Notes: generated from the sequence alone by a model not told the origin. A DNA stretch of 64,000 bases from Nitzschia sp. pyKryTriq1 (GCA_956465555.1 OY101121.1:2008722-2072721), one strand, 5' to 3'. Shown: positions 1-11,075, numbered from the stretch's first letter. Numbers and translations: made by a program.

Positions 1-1
1 C

Positions 2-1057
2 GACGAACAGCCGAGTTTGACACAAGAAGAATTGCCGCCGTCCTTGGGCGGCAGCAACGGTGGTTTGTGCCGAAATCCTCTGGAAGCCTGGGCGCACCAC
101 TGTTTGTCATTGGATTCGACGGCCTTGGCGGAAACTCTCTTTTTGACGCTGGTGGCCAAGGCGGAACGAAAACAAGGAGAAATTCAACGCGGACCAGAAC
201 ATGCCTTGGGATGTGCGTCGTTGCAGCTAGTATGCCCCAGCGATCGTGCCGCTGATCGTCTCTACCAACAATTGCACCAGTTTTTGCATCAAGTGTGTCC
301 TGTCATGGCCGGGATGGACCTCACACATACTACGTACAGCAGTAGTACCACTACTACTGCGGATCGCCTACCTCTGGGAATCGTATCATTGCCGAGTAAG
401 GAGTCCGGCCGCCTTTGGGCCAATCCCTGGCAGCTTCCTCCTGGTGCGACCCTCTTGATCCGCGCTCCGAATGCTTGGAATCAGCACCCTACCGTCCGTC
501 CAATTTTGGAAGAGTTGTGTGCGCAACATCATCTCGCCTACAAGTTTGAAGGCGGGATGAAGGTTCCTTTTGATGCCGACTATCGAATCATTGTGGTTTC
601 GTCGTCCTCGTCATATTTGCAAAATACAATCCCCTGTACACTTCAATTGAAGATGAATGACATGGTTGCTGCCGAAGATGCCGAGACCACTACAATGTTT
701 CCTACCAGTACTGAAATCTTGCAAGAACTCCGACGGGCGTTGGCTCAAGGTCGATCCCACACTGGCGGTACAAGTAACGGCACTACTACTGATTCCAACG
801 TGGGATTGCCTCCGTCTGTCTTGGAACAGGCGCAGCAAGACTTTTTGCATCGGCGGGGGCACGCAAGGCGAAGTCAAGAGTCATCATCATCATTGACGAC
901 GCCTACTACTACCGCCATGCCTGAAGAGGCGGACTTTCATCGCTGGTTGACCTTGACGAGACTCTATGCCCGGGCGCGGGGGGCGTCCACAGCAACTACT
1001 GCGGATTGGGAATCCGCCTTGGGATTGGATGATACCATTCGAGTCTCTTATTCGTAA
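2..1057 (+). CDS. MCMBP: MCM complex-binding protein (MCMBP/ETG1), 3' part
   Basis: Frame is open from the left edge to a TAA at 1055-1057, giving 351 residues of a C-terminal portion; the start lies outside the window. The segments align in order with MCMBP: a region reading ETLFLTLVAKAERK (hydrophobic AAA-lid-like strand), RLPLGIVSLPSKESGRLW followed by LPPGATLLIRAP (the family's 'L.GTLQL.EGT.LVVDET' region), a YKFEGGMKVPFDADYRIIVV strand, and a C-terminal helical piece FHRWLTLTRLYARARG corresponding to the family's 'LH..L.VARL.SLS.G' helix. In plants and animals MCMBP binds MCM2-7 in the nucleus and helps unload or assemble the helicase. Ser/Thr-rich linkers (poly-T, poly-S) interrupt the conserved blocks. 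Identification is by remembered family pattern; I am fairly sure of the family but cannot judge completeness. Confidence 0.72.
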   Translation, partial: DEQPSLTQEELPPSLGGSNGGLCRNPLEAWAHHCLSLDSTALAETLFLTLVAKAERKQGEIQRGPEHALGCASLQLVCPSDRAADRLYQQLHQFLHQVCPVMAGMDLTHTTYSSSTTTTADRLPLGIVSLPSKESGRLWANPWQLPPGATLLIRAPNAWNQHPTVRPILEELCAQHHLAYKFEGGMKVPFDADYRIIVVSSSSSYLQNTIPCTLQLKMNDMVAAEDAETTTMFPTSTEILQELRRALAQGRSHTGGTSNGTTTDSNVGLPPSVLEQAQQDFLHRRGHARRSQESSSSLTTPTTTAMPEEADFHRWLTLTRLYARARGASTATTADWESALGLDDTIRVSYS

Positions 1058-1783
1058 GAAGAAGGCATAGCCTAGCTAGGCTGGGGCAAAGGGGGCGCAG
1101 TGCTACATAATATTATTCAGGAGTAGACTTAGTAGACTAGTAGTAGAGAGCAATTATTTGCATTTCAAAACACTGTGTGTAGAATGCATGAGAATAATAA
1201 TCTCGGATCGGGAACGTACGTACCATTGTACTGGTACTACTCCCACCAATGAGATCATGTACTCGTACTGTATTAACGGATCATACTGGTGCTGTACCGG
1301 TAGTCGGGGGTACCCGTCCTTGTACTGTACAAGTACCGGTACAGTACCGGTACAAACGGTTCGTACTTGTACCGCGGTAGAGAGAATAGAGAATAGAGAA
1401 TAGAGAATAGATGTCTGGGCACCACGCGATCCCTCGCGTCCAGAGACAACAGATATACCACATACAAGTACTTGTACAGTACGTACTGTACTTGTACTGT
1501 ACTTGTACTTGTACTTGTACTTGTACTTGTACTTGTACTGTACTCGTACCGGTAGTACGGTAGACCCGGTGCGGCGCGCCGGTCTCTTGTCTGTTCTTCC
1601 CGCCAAATTTCGAGGAAACTCGGAATTAGGCGACGCGAATGATGAGATGTCACTCTCATGTTCGGCGATGATCATTCGAAGAAAAAATCGGAAGTCTTCC
1701 GCACTGTTTGTTTTTGCTGCTACAGGAGCTAGAGCTGCGTTGTTGGCAATCGAGAATTACCCTTGTTTTTCAAAAACAATAAA
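1058..1783. other. Intergenic: simple repeats and GTAC palindromes
   Basis: No gene seen. It holds a GAGAATA tandem (about 1381-1409), a (GTACTT)n array (about 1490-1540) and several TACCGGTAC-like palindromic words around 1322-1360 and 1545-1560. Open frames here are products of the repeat (runs of Y-K or S-T) and are not credible genes. Confidence 0.7.
1490..1545. repeat. (GTACTT)n microsatellite
   Basis: About eight near-perfect copies of the hexamer TTGTAC are read directly, flanked by further GTAC words. Lies in the gap between the MCMBP-like gene and the nitronate monooxygenase gene. Confidence 0.85.
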
Positions 1784-3052
1784 ATGACCGCGAACGAAAT
1801 GAAATGGAAAACGAGATTTACCAAGGCCTTTCCATGTAGACTCCCCATAATGGGTGCCCCGATGGCAGGTAAGTAAAACAATCTTTCACTCGCCCCTCTC
1901 ATGGCCTCTGGCGGTGCGGCGGATATTAACACACAGGAAGACGTCATGTTCTCATTTTTCCTTTGTTCGTGATCGTGGAATGGCGATGGTTGATTATTGA
2001 TTATTGATTATTAATTGAAAGATGTCGCCGGTGCGGAATTAGCCGCTGAAACATGCAGAGCGGGAGGCTTGGGATTTTTAGCTGCGGGACACTTGAATAA
2101 TAAGGCGGCCTTGCATTCTCTAGAACAAGAAATTGAGCGGTTCAAAGACATCTCCGACGGAAAATACCCAATATGTATCGGATTCATATCACACAGTACT
2201 TTTGGGAGCCAAGTGGGGTGGGACTTGTTTGAGAATCTATTGGAAAATACCGAACCAGACGTGGTACAATTCTTTGCAGGCACGCTGCGCTCACCGGCTC
2301 GTCACCGGAATACAGATGCTGTTAAAATCGCCCAGTCTTTTGGATGCAAAGTAATCATGCAAGTATGTACTGTTGAGGAAGCCGAAATAGCGTTTGACTA
2401 TGGGGTGAACGCGATTTGTGCCCAAGGCACGGATGCGGGTGGAGATGGCATTAGACAGGAACTTGGATCTGGAACGTTGAGCCTAGTCGCCAAACTTGTG
2501 GAGTTGTCAGCGCAAAGGAAAAAGTCGATACCAATATTAGCTGCTGGGGGAATCACAGATGGCAAAGATCTTGCCGCGGCTCTCGCGTTAGGTGCCGATG
2601 GAGTTGTATTGGGTACGCGTTTGTGGGCTTCCACCGAAGCCAAGGGACCAAAGAAATTCAAGGATGCTCTAGTGGCAGCACAGAGTGGAGATGATGTAGT
2701 GCGAACAAGGGCCTTCGATACGATCTGCAACACCTTTCGAACTAACAAGTGGCCAATTCCTTATGACTCATCTGGTGTACTAAGGAATAAAACAACAAAG
2801 GATTGGGATGATGTAGCCAAACTCGAAAAGGCAATCTCCACGGCAGAGGGAGCAGCGTCGCTCGTTTCACAATACAAGACCGCATACGAGATCCACGACC
2901 CCGCCTACGCTTGTGTCTATAGTGGGAAGGGAGTCGGCAAAATTCACTCAATTGAACCGGCGTATGACATTCTCATGCGAATCGAGAGCGAAGCAATAGA
3001 GGCGATCAAACAAGTCGAGAAAGTTCTTCCAGAAACAATGAATGGCGTGTGA
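1784..3052 (+). CDS. Nitronate monooxygenase (2-nitropropane dioxygenase family)
   Basis: Two exons: 1784-1868 and 2022-3052, intron 1869-2021 (donor GTAAGT, acceptor AAAG). The ATG at 1784 starts a short exon ending in GAPMA; the split Asp codon joins it to VAGAELAAETCRAGGLGFLA, reproducing the family's N-terminal 'P.M.APM..VAG..LA..V..AGGLG' FMN-phosphate region. Total 371 residues. Further evidence for a FMN TIM barrel: CAQGTDAGGD (the 'Q..EAGGH' motif with Thr-Asp-Ala), ILAAGGITDGKDLAAAL and ALGADGVVLGTRL (phosphate-binding and barrel-closing motifs). The family oxidises alkyl nitronates such as propionate-3-nitronate with O2. The C-terminal ~100 residues resemble fungal-type members. The substrate is inferred only. 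No organelle signal is obvious. Confidence 0.85.
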
Positions 3053-3271
3053 GCATCCTATTATTAGCACGATCGATAAGACTCAACAGCGCACCGCTCA
3101 AGCTACGAATTTCTCGCTATGTGTATGTACGAATATTTGGAAATTACTAGAAATAATACTCATAGCCAAGCAAAAACTAATACTTGTCGAAGACAAAGCT
3201 ACTAGGGCTGTGTTGTTCGGCACAAAATATCTCTGTGACAACAACCCTTCTCTTGGTGCGGTAGGATTTCG

Positions 3272-4348
3272 TTATGAAGAAGATTCCTCGATTTCATCCC
3301 GGTCGCTGGAAGGGAGAAATGCATTGTGTTCCTGCCCACAGCCACAATTCTGTCTGACTTCTTCCTCCTCTGCTGACAGCCGCAACAGGGCAGCCCGAGC
3401 AGCTAGTTCTCGCGCCGAAGCGCGAGAAGAGTCATTCACATTCGCTCCACCCAATTTGTACGAGCCACCAGTTATTACTCTCTCCTGGTAATGGCTATCA
3501 ATCTCCATATCCGAACTACTAGTTCCATGTCCCTGCGTCCAATCTAGTTCCAAGCATTCCTTCTTAATTTGTCGCATCAACTGGAAAAAATGGCTATCGT
3601 GTTCCGAGTGGACATTGTGCGCCAGCTCATGGTAAAATACTTCTCGAATACTGGTCATCTTTCGAAAACCTTTCAAATCGTCCGTTCGTATCCGCAAAAG
3701 GATTTGTTGACCCTTGTTTCGATTCAATCCCATCACACAAACTTGGGACTCGCCGACCTTGCCTTCGGGGTAGAGCTCTGCTAGAGATCCCACGTTCCAT
3801 TGATGTTTGGTCATACACGCACGGATACCAGGATCATTGGCGATTGTCGTCAAGATTTGCCGGGCTTGATCTTGATGGGGCAAGTTAGGTAGTATTTCGA
3901 TGGGTCCAACACCATAGTGTCTACTACTGTTTGTAGACGCGGCATTCCGGGCCTGGGACATGACTTTCTGTCCCAATTGTTGACGGGCACGTTCCCTCAG
4001 CTTTCCTTTACTACTGATGTCATCGCGCACCAAAATTTTATTCTTGCGTTGACTTTTTCTATATTCTTCGTCGGCTTGATGCGATTCGATTTGAGAAACT
4101 CCAGTAGCCATCAGATGGTACGTCGCCTTGGCCTTGCCACCTCTCAAAAGTACGTCAGCCAACCTCGCCGTATCATCTTCTAGCTTCTTTCCCTTGAAAA
4201 TGAGTGTGATTTCTCGAGGCTTGAAGGACCCGGCCGCTTCCTCGGCCACCCGAGTTTTCACTTGGCCTACAGAAACAAAAGAATCATGGTGTTCGAGTGG
4301 AATCTCCACCTTGTTTCCGCGGAAGGTCACCACCACTTTGCAGCTCAT
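3272..4348 (-). CDS. WSS1: Wss1-type DNA-protein crosslink protease (UBL + WLM domain)
   Basis: 358 residues from ATG at 4348 (MSCKVVVTFRGNK). Residues 1-75 read as a ubiquitin-like fold (REITLIFKGKKLEDD is the typical 'L.F.GK.L.D' strand). After a basic linker comes a WLM/SprT-like metalloprotease core with HELAHNVHSEHDSHFF at about residues 239-254: HExxH plus a third His, the zinc site. Upstream, LRIRTDDLKGFR is the conserved 'LRLR....GFR' strand of WLM domains. Yeast Wss1 and metazoan SPRTN degrade proteins crosslinked to DNA, so a nuclear role is inferred. The acidic/Ser tail includes CGCGQEH but no clear SUMO-interacting motif. The frame extends 19 codons upstream to another Met at 4405, but that extension reads through GTAC repeat sequence and is unlikely to be coding. 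Confidence 0.85.
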   Translation of the reverse strand: MSCKVVVTFRGNKVEIPLEHHDSFVSVGQVKTRVAEEAAGSFKPREITLIFKGKKLEDDTARLADVLLRGGKAKATYHLMATGVSQIESHQADEEYRKSQRKNKILVRDDISSKGKLRERARQQLGQKVMSQARNAASTNSSRHYGVGPIEILPNLPHQDQARQILTTIANDPGIRACMTKHQWNVGSLAELYPEGKVGESQVCVMGLNRNKGQQILLRIRTDDLKGFRKMTSIREVFYHELAHNVHSEHDSHFFQLMRQIKKECLELDWTQGHGTSSSDMEIDSHYQERVITGGSYKLGGANVNDSSRASARELAARAALLRLSAEEEEVRQNCGCGQEHNAFLPSSDRDEIEESSS

Positions 4349-5210
4349 GATTTGTTGTTGCTTGATGATTGTCCAATACCGGTACAGGTACGCGTACTGG
4401 CGCAAGCAGAAGAATAGACACGATAACTCCGGTGCTTCTATGTTGCTTCATCGATTTTTATGTTGGTTGTTGGTTGTGCTTTTGTTCCGCGAGTTTCGAT
4501 CCTCTTTCCGTTCCTCTCTTCTTCTTTATTGTTCGTTGGTTCTCTGTTTTCGATTTTGTTCTGTTGTGATCTTGACGGCCGACGGACGGATGAAACATTT
4601 TAGGGGGAAAAGATAAAAGATGGGTTGCTCGCCGCTTCTCCCAAAATTAAAAAATTGGTACCGGCACTGTACATACCGGTACCGGTATGTACCTGGTACA
4701 GTCTACCGGTACTCGTACCGCTTGTGGCGAATTTCATGACACCTGGAACCTTGAGAAGTCTTTGATGCGTTGATTGGTGCATTTGAGAGTGGGAGGAATG
4801 TCCGAAGAGTGTCCGGTCGTTGTTTCATTATTTCTACTACTTGCTTGAAGGAACCAATAAAAACAGTCAGCGATCGCTGAAACTCTCAAACATTTTGTGG
4901 AAGTTGAATGAATCGTTCCTTCCAGATTGCGGTATGTACGTTCTCTTGTACCGGTATCCCATTTTTAAGTAGAGCGCGGAAAGACGCGAAGGCTCGTGAC
5001 CATTCAGTCATGAAATCTGTCGGGCCTCTGCTTCGCCCACCACGCGCAAAAATCCAACGGTGGCGGCGAAGATATCTTTCTCCTTTCGTCGTCGTAGAGG
5101 CCAACGACGGTCTACCACCATCAGAACCCTTCGCCCTCTCTCTCTGATCTGCTCATAAACCGAAACAGAGGAAGTACATACCGGTAACTCTTTTCCAATC
5201 CTTATCGACC
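4349..5210. other. Divergent intergenic region between WSS1 and GSIII
   Basis: Contains the likely promoters of both divergent genes. GTAC-rich palindromic words cluster at 4376-4400, 4655-4722, 4937-4952 and 5174-5186, including a run of alternating TACCGGTA/GTACC words. No tRNA or coding gene seen. Confidence 0.6.
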
Positions 5211-7479
5211 ATGTTTGCCACATCTGCTGCCGTCAAGGCCCTCGCCCGCCGAGAGGCAACCCGCACTAGTACCCGTGCTATGGCAAACCTTGCCGCCTAT
5301 GAAGATTTTGGCAAGAATGTTTTCACCGGGAAGGTCGCCGACGATTATCTTAAGAAGCACGGCGCCAGCGGTGATATCTTGAAGGACCCTGCATGGACCG
5401 CCAACCATGCCGACACTGTAGCTAACGCTGTTTTCGATTGGTAAGTGGCACATTACATTGGCTCATGGGATGTAGCCCATCAATCTTTGTGGCGGGTACA
5501 CGAAAGTCGTCGTCAAATATGTGTCGCGACGGCGATAGTTTCTCCGACAAAACTAACCACATTATCTCTTGTCTTCTAGGGCCATTGATCGTGGTGCGAA
5601 TGTTTACTGCCACTGGTTCCAGCCTATGGCTTCCAGCGGAGTCCGTCACGGTTTGACCGGTCAAGTGCAAAACATGATGTTGGAATTCGACTCCAACATG
5701 GAAATCAAGCAAGATTTCAAGGGAAAGACTCTCATCAAGGGAGAAACCGACGGTTCGTCCTACCCCAATGGTGGACTTCGTGGAACCCACCAAGCCGGTG
5801 GATACCTCGCTGTCGACACTTCCTCGCCCATTTTCTGCCGAGGCGACACAATCTTCATCCCCTCCGCCTTTGTCTCGTACTACGGTGCTGCTCTCGACGA
5901 AAAGACCCCTCTTCTCCGAGCCAACGCTGCCCTCGACAGAGAGGCAGGCCGTCTCTTCTCTAAGTTGGGCTTGGACGTCTCCAGTGGTATCATTACAAAC
6001 ATTGGTTTGGAACAAGAAATTTTCCTTATCCCTCGCGACGAGTACTACCGACGCCCCGATCTTCAAATGACCGGCCGTACCATCATGGGCAAGGATGCCC
6101 CCCGTGGACAAGAAATGTGCGACCACTACATGGCTCCTCTCTCCAGCGCCACTGCCGCCTTGGCTTGCATGCAAGAAATCCAAGACGAGTGCTGGCGCCT
6201 GGGAATTCCACTCAAGACCCGTCATCGAGAGGTCGCCCCCAACCAGTTTGAGTTTGCTCCTCTCTTCGGAACCAACACCACTCAAATTGACCAAAACATC
6301 ATGGTTATGCAAATCATTGAGGAAACCGCCGCCAAGCACGGACTTGCCGCTCTTCTCCAAGAAAAGCCCTTCAACAACGTCAACGGATCCGGAAAGCACA
6401 ATAACTGGTCCATCGCCACTCGTGCCGGTGTCCAAGTCTTCGACCCCGAAGCCGTCCTTAAGGCAACTGGAAATGAATTTGCTTTCCCTGTTATCATGGC
6501 TGCTGTTGTTGCCGCCGTCGATGAACACGGTGACCTCATGCGCATGGCTATCACCTCCCCAGGAAATGACTTCCGTTTGGGTGCCTGCGAGGCCCCTCCC
6601 GCCATTGTCTCCACTTACCTTGGTGACGATATGACCAGCTACTTGGAGTCCTTCGTGGCGGGTTCTGCCAAGGAGTACATTGCCAAAAAGAAGACTTTGG
6701 ACCTCGGAACCCGCGAAGTCCTTCCCTTCCAAGTTCCCGCCGAGGACCGAAACCGAACTTCTCCTTTCCCTTACGGAGGAGCCCGTTTCGAATTCCGTGC
6801 CGTCGGATCCTCCCAAAACGTCTCCTTGGTGAACACCGTTCTCAACACCATCACCGCCGAGAAGTTTGGTGAATTCGCCGACAAGATCGATGCTGGAGCC
6901 GACCCCGCCGACGTTGCCCGTGAAGCCCTCAAGAAGCACTGGAAGGTCATCTTCAACGGAAACAACTACGACCCGGCCAACCAACAAATGCTCACTGACC
7001 GTGGTGTCTGGCGCATTGACTCGGGTGTCGAAGCAATTGCCCAACTCACCACCGAGAAGAACGTCGCCCTCTTCGGAAAGATGGGCGTTTTCACCAGCGA
7101 AGAATTGACTGCCCGTCAAGATGTCCTCCATGACCACTACACTGGAACCGTCGAAATGGAAGCCTTGTGCATGATTGACATGATCAACCAACACATCATC
7201 CCCTCCTGCAAGAACGCTGGCATGGGATCGATCCCTGACTTGGAGGCATCGATTGCCAAGCTCAAGGCAGGCCTCAAGGCGGTCCACGCCGCAGATACCT
7301 CCATGGACAAGGCTCAAGCTGCCCGTGTCCTCCGTTTGGAAACCATGATTGAAGTCCGTGAGATCTGTGATGCCACCGAGGAAATCATTCCTGCCGACCT
7401 TTGGACTCTTGCCACATACAAGGAATTGCTATTCCTTGACCAACACACGGTGACCGAGCCTGACTATTTTGGCGAGTAA
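5211..7479 (+). CDS. glnN: Glutamine synthetase type III
   Basis: Two exons, 5211-5440 and 5580-7479, intron 5441-5579 (GTAAGT...TTCTAG); the Trp codon of FDW is split. The 709-residue product matches the ~700-residue GSIII size. Family motifs: MASSGVRHG in the N-terminal domain, EVAPNQFEFAPLF, the ammonium/glutamate-site loop NGSGKHNNWS, and FPYGGARFEFRAVGSSQN. It condenses glutamate and NH4+ with ATP. In diatoms GSIII is regarded as the mitochondrial isozyme (GSII is plastidial); the N-terminus MFATSAAVKALARREATRT is Arg/Ala-rich and lacks acidic residues for the first ~30 positions, consistent with a mitochondrial presequence. Codon use is strongly biased to C/G-ending codons, suggesting high expression, and this produces a long open antisense frame that I reject as a gene. 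Confidence 0.96.
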
Positions 7480-8502
7480 ATCATTGGTTGTCGTCAGACG
7501 AGTATAGACCAAGGGCCGCTTGTGAGGCGCTTTAGTCCTTGATTCAATAATATTGTCCTGGGTCGCCATGCGAACAAGGACGAATTTTAGAAACATGTAA
7601 CTGTACAACATTTTGCATTCTGCCGTCATGAAAAATTGCGCGGTGGTTCGTGTTTTACCGCCACAAATTACGATTTCAGCAACACTGTCTAGATAGCTCA
7701 TGCACGCACGGTTGCTTTCTAAAGAGTTTTATCGACTGGTTGATCGTCCTTGGTATGGCTCCTCGGGGTGCTAGTGTCGAATGTGACAGCTATTCCTCCG
7801 ATGCACGAGATACTTCGTCTCGATCGTCAATGTACTCGTGGTTGCTAACTTCGATGGCACGCACTTTTTGTTTTACGATATTCCATTAGAGTGTAGACAG
7901 CCCAAATTCTCAGCTCGACCCTTTTTGAAATTCACCATCTCACCTTTCAGCCCTCGGACGATGCTCTGGTAAATACATACAACCACGCACGGCCTTCTCT
8001 CTACCGGTACGAGTACGGTACAAGTAATTGCATGATCAATAGTCTCTACTCTCTCTACTACTCCTAGCTCTACTAGAGTAGAGAGGAAAGCTACAAGTAG
8101 CAGGGTAAAGACGCTACACTACCGGTAGACAACATCGAAGACTATACTACTAGGTTACTCCGATAAGTCGAATTTTGCGATTCGTAGTGAATGAACTTTG
8201 AACCCTGCCTGATGAGTGATGAAGCGAAGCACGTGCTTCGCTTTTTAGATCTTATCAATCGGCATCAAGAACGCCAGAGCATTTTGCTCCAAGAGAATTC
8301 CCTGGATGGGTGAAATCCCGTAGTAAAATGTGCATTAAAAATGGGAGGACGGAATTCATTGGCTCAAATGTGGCAAGAACAAGAAATGCCTCTCCGACCA
8401 AGGAAGAAAGATCAACGAGATCCTATTACATTGTATTAAACGAGAACTGTTGTGTTGGCCTCACAACTTTTGAACCTTCCATCAGAGAAATAAAGGGACA
8501 GC
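7480..8502. other. Intergenic region with a 22-bp palindrome
   Basis: No gene seen. CTCTACT/TAGTAGAG tracts lie at 8040-8100 and TACCGGTAC words at 8002-8022 and 8122-8130. A perfect 22-bp palindrome is at 8222-8243. Confidence 0.6.
8222..8243. repeat. Perfect 22-bp palindrome with central CACGTG
   Basis: Both 11-base arms are exact reverse complements with no loop; the centre is the E-box/G-box hexamer CACGTG and the 3' side runs into TTTTT. It sits about 260 bp upstream of the secreted binding-protein gene. It could be a bHLH/bZIP site, or a hairpin with a T-tract. Confidence 0.6.
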
Positions 8503-9922
8503 ATGAAGTTTTTAAGCCTAATTTTTGTGTGTGCTGCTTTTATTCAGACCTCGGTTGTCGATGGTAATGAAGTGGGCTGCGTCACTGGCGTTGTGGAGGG
8601 ACAGGATTACTTTCCCAACAAGGCTGTCGCTGAAGATTCGCAACAGTGGTCAGTGACGTACGAGAACACATACAAGGTCGTTTCCAACGCTGCCGCTGGA
8701 GAAAGCTACCTATTGTATCAGTGTGGAACTGAGCCTCCTGCGGAGCAGCTCGATGGGCGTCACGCGGCAGTGCTTTCGGTGCCACTTGAAGACGTCGGTG
8801 TGCTGTACACAACTATGATCCCCTTCCTTGAAATTCTTGGAGCGCGGGAGATGATCGGCGCCTTTTTGGGATCCAGCTCCTGGGTCTCTTCGCCGTGCGT
8901 GAGCGCACTTTTTGACCAAGGGCTTATCGAAGAAGTGGCCGATCCGTACGACGCCACAAAGATCACCAACATCCCTCTCGACATGCCCAGTTTTGTGGGA
9001 ACCTCGGGAGGCACCGCTCTCCAGACGGAAATCAAAGTTTCTGTGGAGAACGAAGAGAAGAACTTGGCTGCTTTTGAATGGATCAAGTTCTACTCTTTGT
9101 TTTTCAACTTGGAAGAAACTGCCAATGAGATCTACGGTGCCACCAAAGCACGATACAATTGCGCCGAAGAAAACGCCGCCCTTTTATCATGTGGCGACGA
9201 GCAAAAGTCTGTTGTCTTGTGGGCCTCGTACTCGACTTACTGTGGAGGATGGGATGTCGCAACTTGCCCAAATTACTACTGTGAATTTGCGGAAGTCTGC
9301 CAAGCTGAATTGCTCAATACGAATGAAATGGGTTCCTTGTATTCCGAGGCCTGTTTCAGAAACTATATGACCACTGAAGAGTTCATTGAGTTTGGGAAAG
9401 ATGCCGATATCTGGATCTACACCAGTCCCGACTTTGACAACGCATTCGCTACTTTCGGTGACAATCTGACAGACTTTGTGAGTATCCAGAACAAGGAAGT
9501 TTACGATACTGAAGGCCAAGGTGCCAACGCGTGGTTTGAGCAACGCCTTGCGGAACCTGGTAAGTGATATTTCCCTATGCATCAACAAACCCTGCATTCT
9601 GTCCCATCGTCCTCATGAAATCACGCTATGTTCAGACGTCGTACTGCAGGACTTTTGTGACTTGGTTGGAACTGAAAATCTGAATGTGCCCAATCCTCAC
9701 AAGCGTGTATGGTTCCGCAACGTGTTCACGGAGCCTGTTGGCAGCCTTGGTCAATGCGAAGACCCTGCAGCACCTTTGACAACAAAGGCTACGGAATGCG
9801 TAGCCCTGCCCGCCACTGTCTGTGCTGGATCTGGATCATCTGGATCTGGATCTGCGTCCAAGACCAGTGGCCTCTTGGTTGCTGCTCTCGTGGTACTTGC
9901 GGCTGCTTGTATTGTTGTCTAA
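8503..9922 (+). CDS. Secreted periplasmic-binding-protein-like (iron/cobalamin type)
   Basis: Two exons, 8503-9559 and 9636-9922, with a 76-bp intron (GTAAGT...TTCAG). 447 residues. MKFLSLIFVCAAFIQTSVVDG is a clear signal peptide. The core resembles the TroA/BtuF-like Peripla_BP_2 fold: AAVLSVPLEDVGVLYTT then FLEILGAREMIGAF, followed by a 'V.SP.V..L...GLIEEV' segment, as in Fe3+-siderophore and vitamin B12 binding proteins. The mature part is Cys-rich (TYCGG, CPNYYCEF, DFCDLV), suggesting disulfides. The C-terminus is a Gly/Ser linker plus a hydrophobic tail (GLLVAALVVLAAACIVV) with no cytosolic residues, typical of a GPI-anchor signal. Diatoms have such cell-surface proteins, including the ferrichrome-binding FBP1 of Phaeodactylum; whether this one is orthologous, and its ligand, cannot be told here. 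Confidence 0.72.
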
Positions 9923-10052
9923 GCTGGTACCACAAGCGAAACACTACACGCCATGGCAGGGGCGGCAGTTTCCACTGTCTATAGGGAGAAATACATAGCG
10001 CCAGATCTTTGTTAATCAATGCTAATTGTAAAGAGTCTAGTAGTACATCTGG

Positions 10053-11075
10053 CTAAACTGGAAGACTTTCTGGAGCGATCCTTTCGTGGTCCGAATTTTC
10101 TCGGTACTTGTAGTTGGCCGAATCGATCTTCAGGGCGTCCATATTGAGCTGGTCCTTAATGGAAGAATGTACCCAAAGGGTTTCCGTCCGTTCCTTCAAT
10201 GTCTTCAATAGAACATATTCATGTTCAGTTAAGAGTTCTTCCAGTACTGTACTTGGCCGCTCCACTGTCAGGGTGTGAAAACGATACTCGGAAAAGGGGA
10301 AGTGGGACATTACTAGGTCCTCAGCACCTTCCACATCCAAACTAAGATAGTCAATGACTCGGGGAACCTGGAATCGACGAAAGATGTCCAGCAGGCTCAC
10401 CGTGTAGCGATGCTGCGTTTCCCCCTCCTTGACGTTTTTATTGTCAAAGTCTTTCCCGACGATTCCACCTTTAGGTGCTTTCTCTTTGGGAAAATGAAAC
10501 TCTACTTCTTTCAATGTTTCCGATCCGACTACTGCCGCAACCACATGACATTTTCGATACGCCAGTCCACTCCAATAGACAGCATTTGGTTCCAAGCATA
10601 CTCCACTCCAGTCGTAGTATGTCTCCAAAGCATACGTATTGGATATCCGTACAGCGTCGTTGGAGGCGAGATCAATAAAGTATCCGTTCCGTTTTCCCCG
10701 AAATAATCGACTTATAATCTCATCTTGTCGGAACTGGCTAAACCACTGATTGGCTTGAAAGTAAGGTGTCGGGAGAGTGGTAGCACCAGCAATGTGAGCC
10801 TGGTTCCCGAAGAACACATGGATATTCTTCCAACCGACGTCGTCGGGAGGCCGCGAAAGAGTCGTTTTTCGAAAGCTAGAAGGTCCGATAGAGGCAGATT
10901 TTTTTTCATTAGGTTTCAGTACATTCAACTCTTGCGAGGATGAGGATTCAAACGATGGGATACTCGAGACGTAAAAGAAAAGCGGCGAGGACGTTAAAAA
11001 CCCAACCAGGAGCCCCGCAATAAAAATGAAAGCTTCCCGATTTCTGCGTCTAATGATAGATGAAGGCGAGGCCAT
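10053..11075 (-). CDS. FkbM-family methyltransferase, type II membrane protein
   Basis: 340 residues from the ATG at 11075 (MASPSSIIRRRNREA). A basic N-terminus is followed by one membrane segment (FIFIAGLLVGFLTSSPLFFY), giving a type II Golgi/ER-like topology. The lumenal domain carries FkbM features: SQFRQDEIISRLF, GYFIDLASNDAVRISNT (SAM-binding motif I region with DLA.N), WSGVCLEPN (motif II acidic residue) and IDYLSLDVEGAEDLV (the 'D.LK.DVEG.E' motif). FkbM enzymes are O-methyltransferases for small molecules or glycans; a glycan role is inferred from topology. An in-frame Met 22 codons upstream reads through GTAC palindromes and is disfavoured. Confidence 0.85.
   Translation of the reverse strand: MASPSSIIRRRNREAFIFIAGLLVGFLTSSPLFFYVSSIPSFESSSSQELNVLKPNEKKSASIGPSSFRKTTLSRPPDDVGWKNIHVFFGNQAHIAGATTLPTPYFQANQWFSQFRQDEIISRLFRGKRNGYFIDLASNDAVRISNTYALETYYDWSGVCLEPNAVYWSGLAYRKCHVVAAVVGSETLKEVEFHFPKEKAPKGGIVGKDFDNKNVKEGETQHRYTVSLLDIFRRFQVPRVIDYLSLDVEGAEDLVMSHFPFSEYRFHTLTVERPSTVLEELLTEHEYVLLKTLKERTETLWVHSSIKDQLNMDALKIDSANYKYRENSDHERIAPESLPV

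Noticed and set aside
1154-1675. Tyr-Lys and Ser-Thr repeat frames in the GTACTT array
   Set aside because: Direct translations of the hexamer repeat, no start context or conserved sequence.
5422-7317. Long open frame antisense to glutamine synthetase III
   Set aside because: It mirrors the strongly biased codons of the sense gene, has no recognisable domain, and the sense protein is unmistakable.
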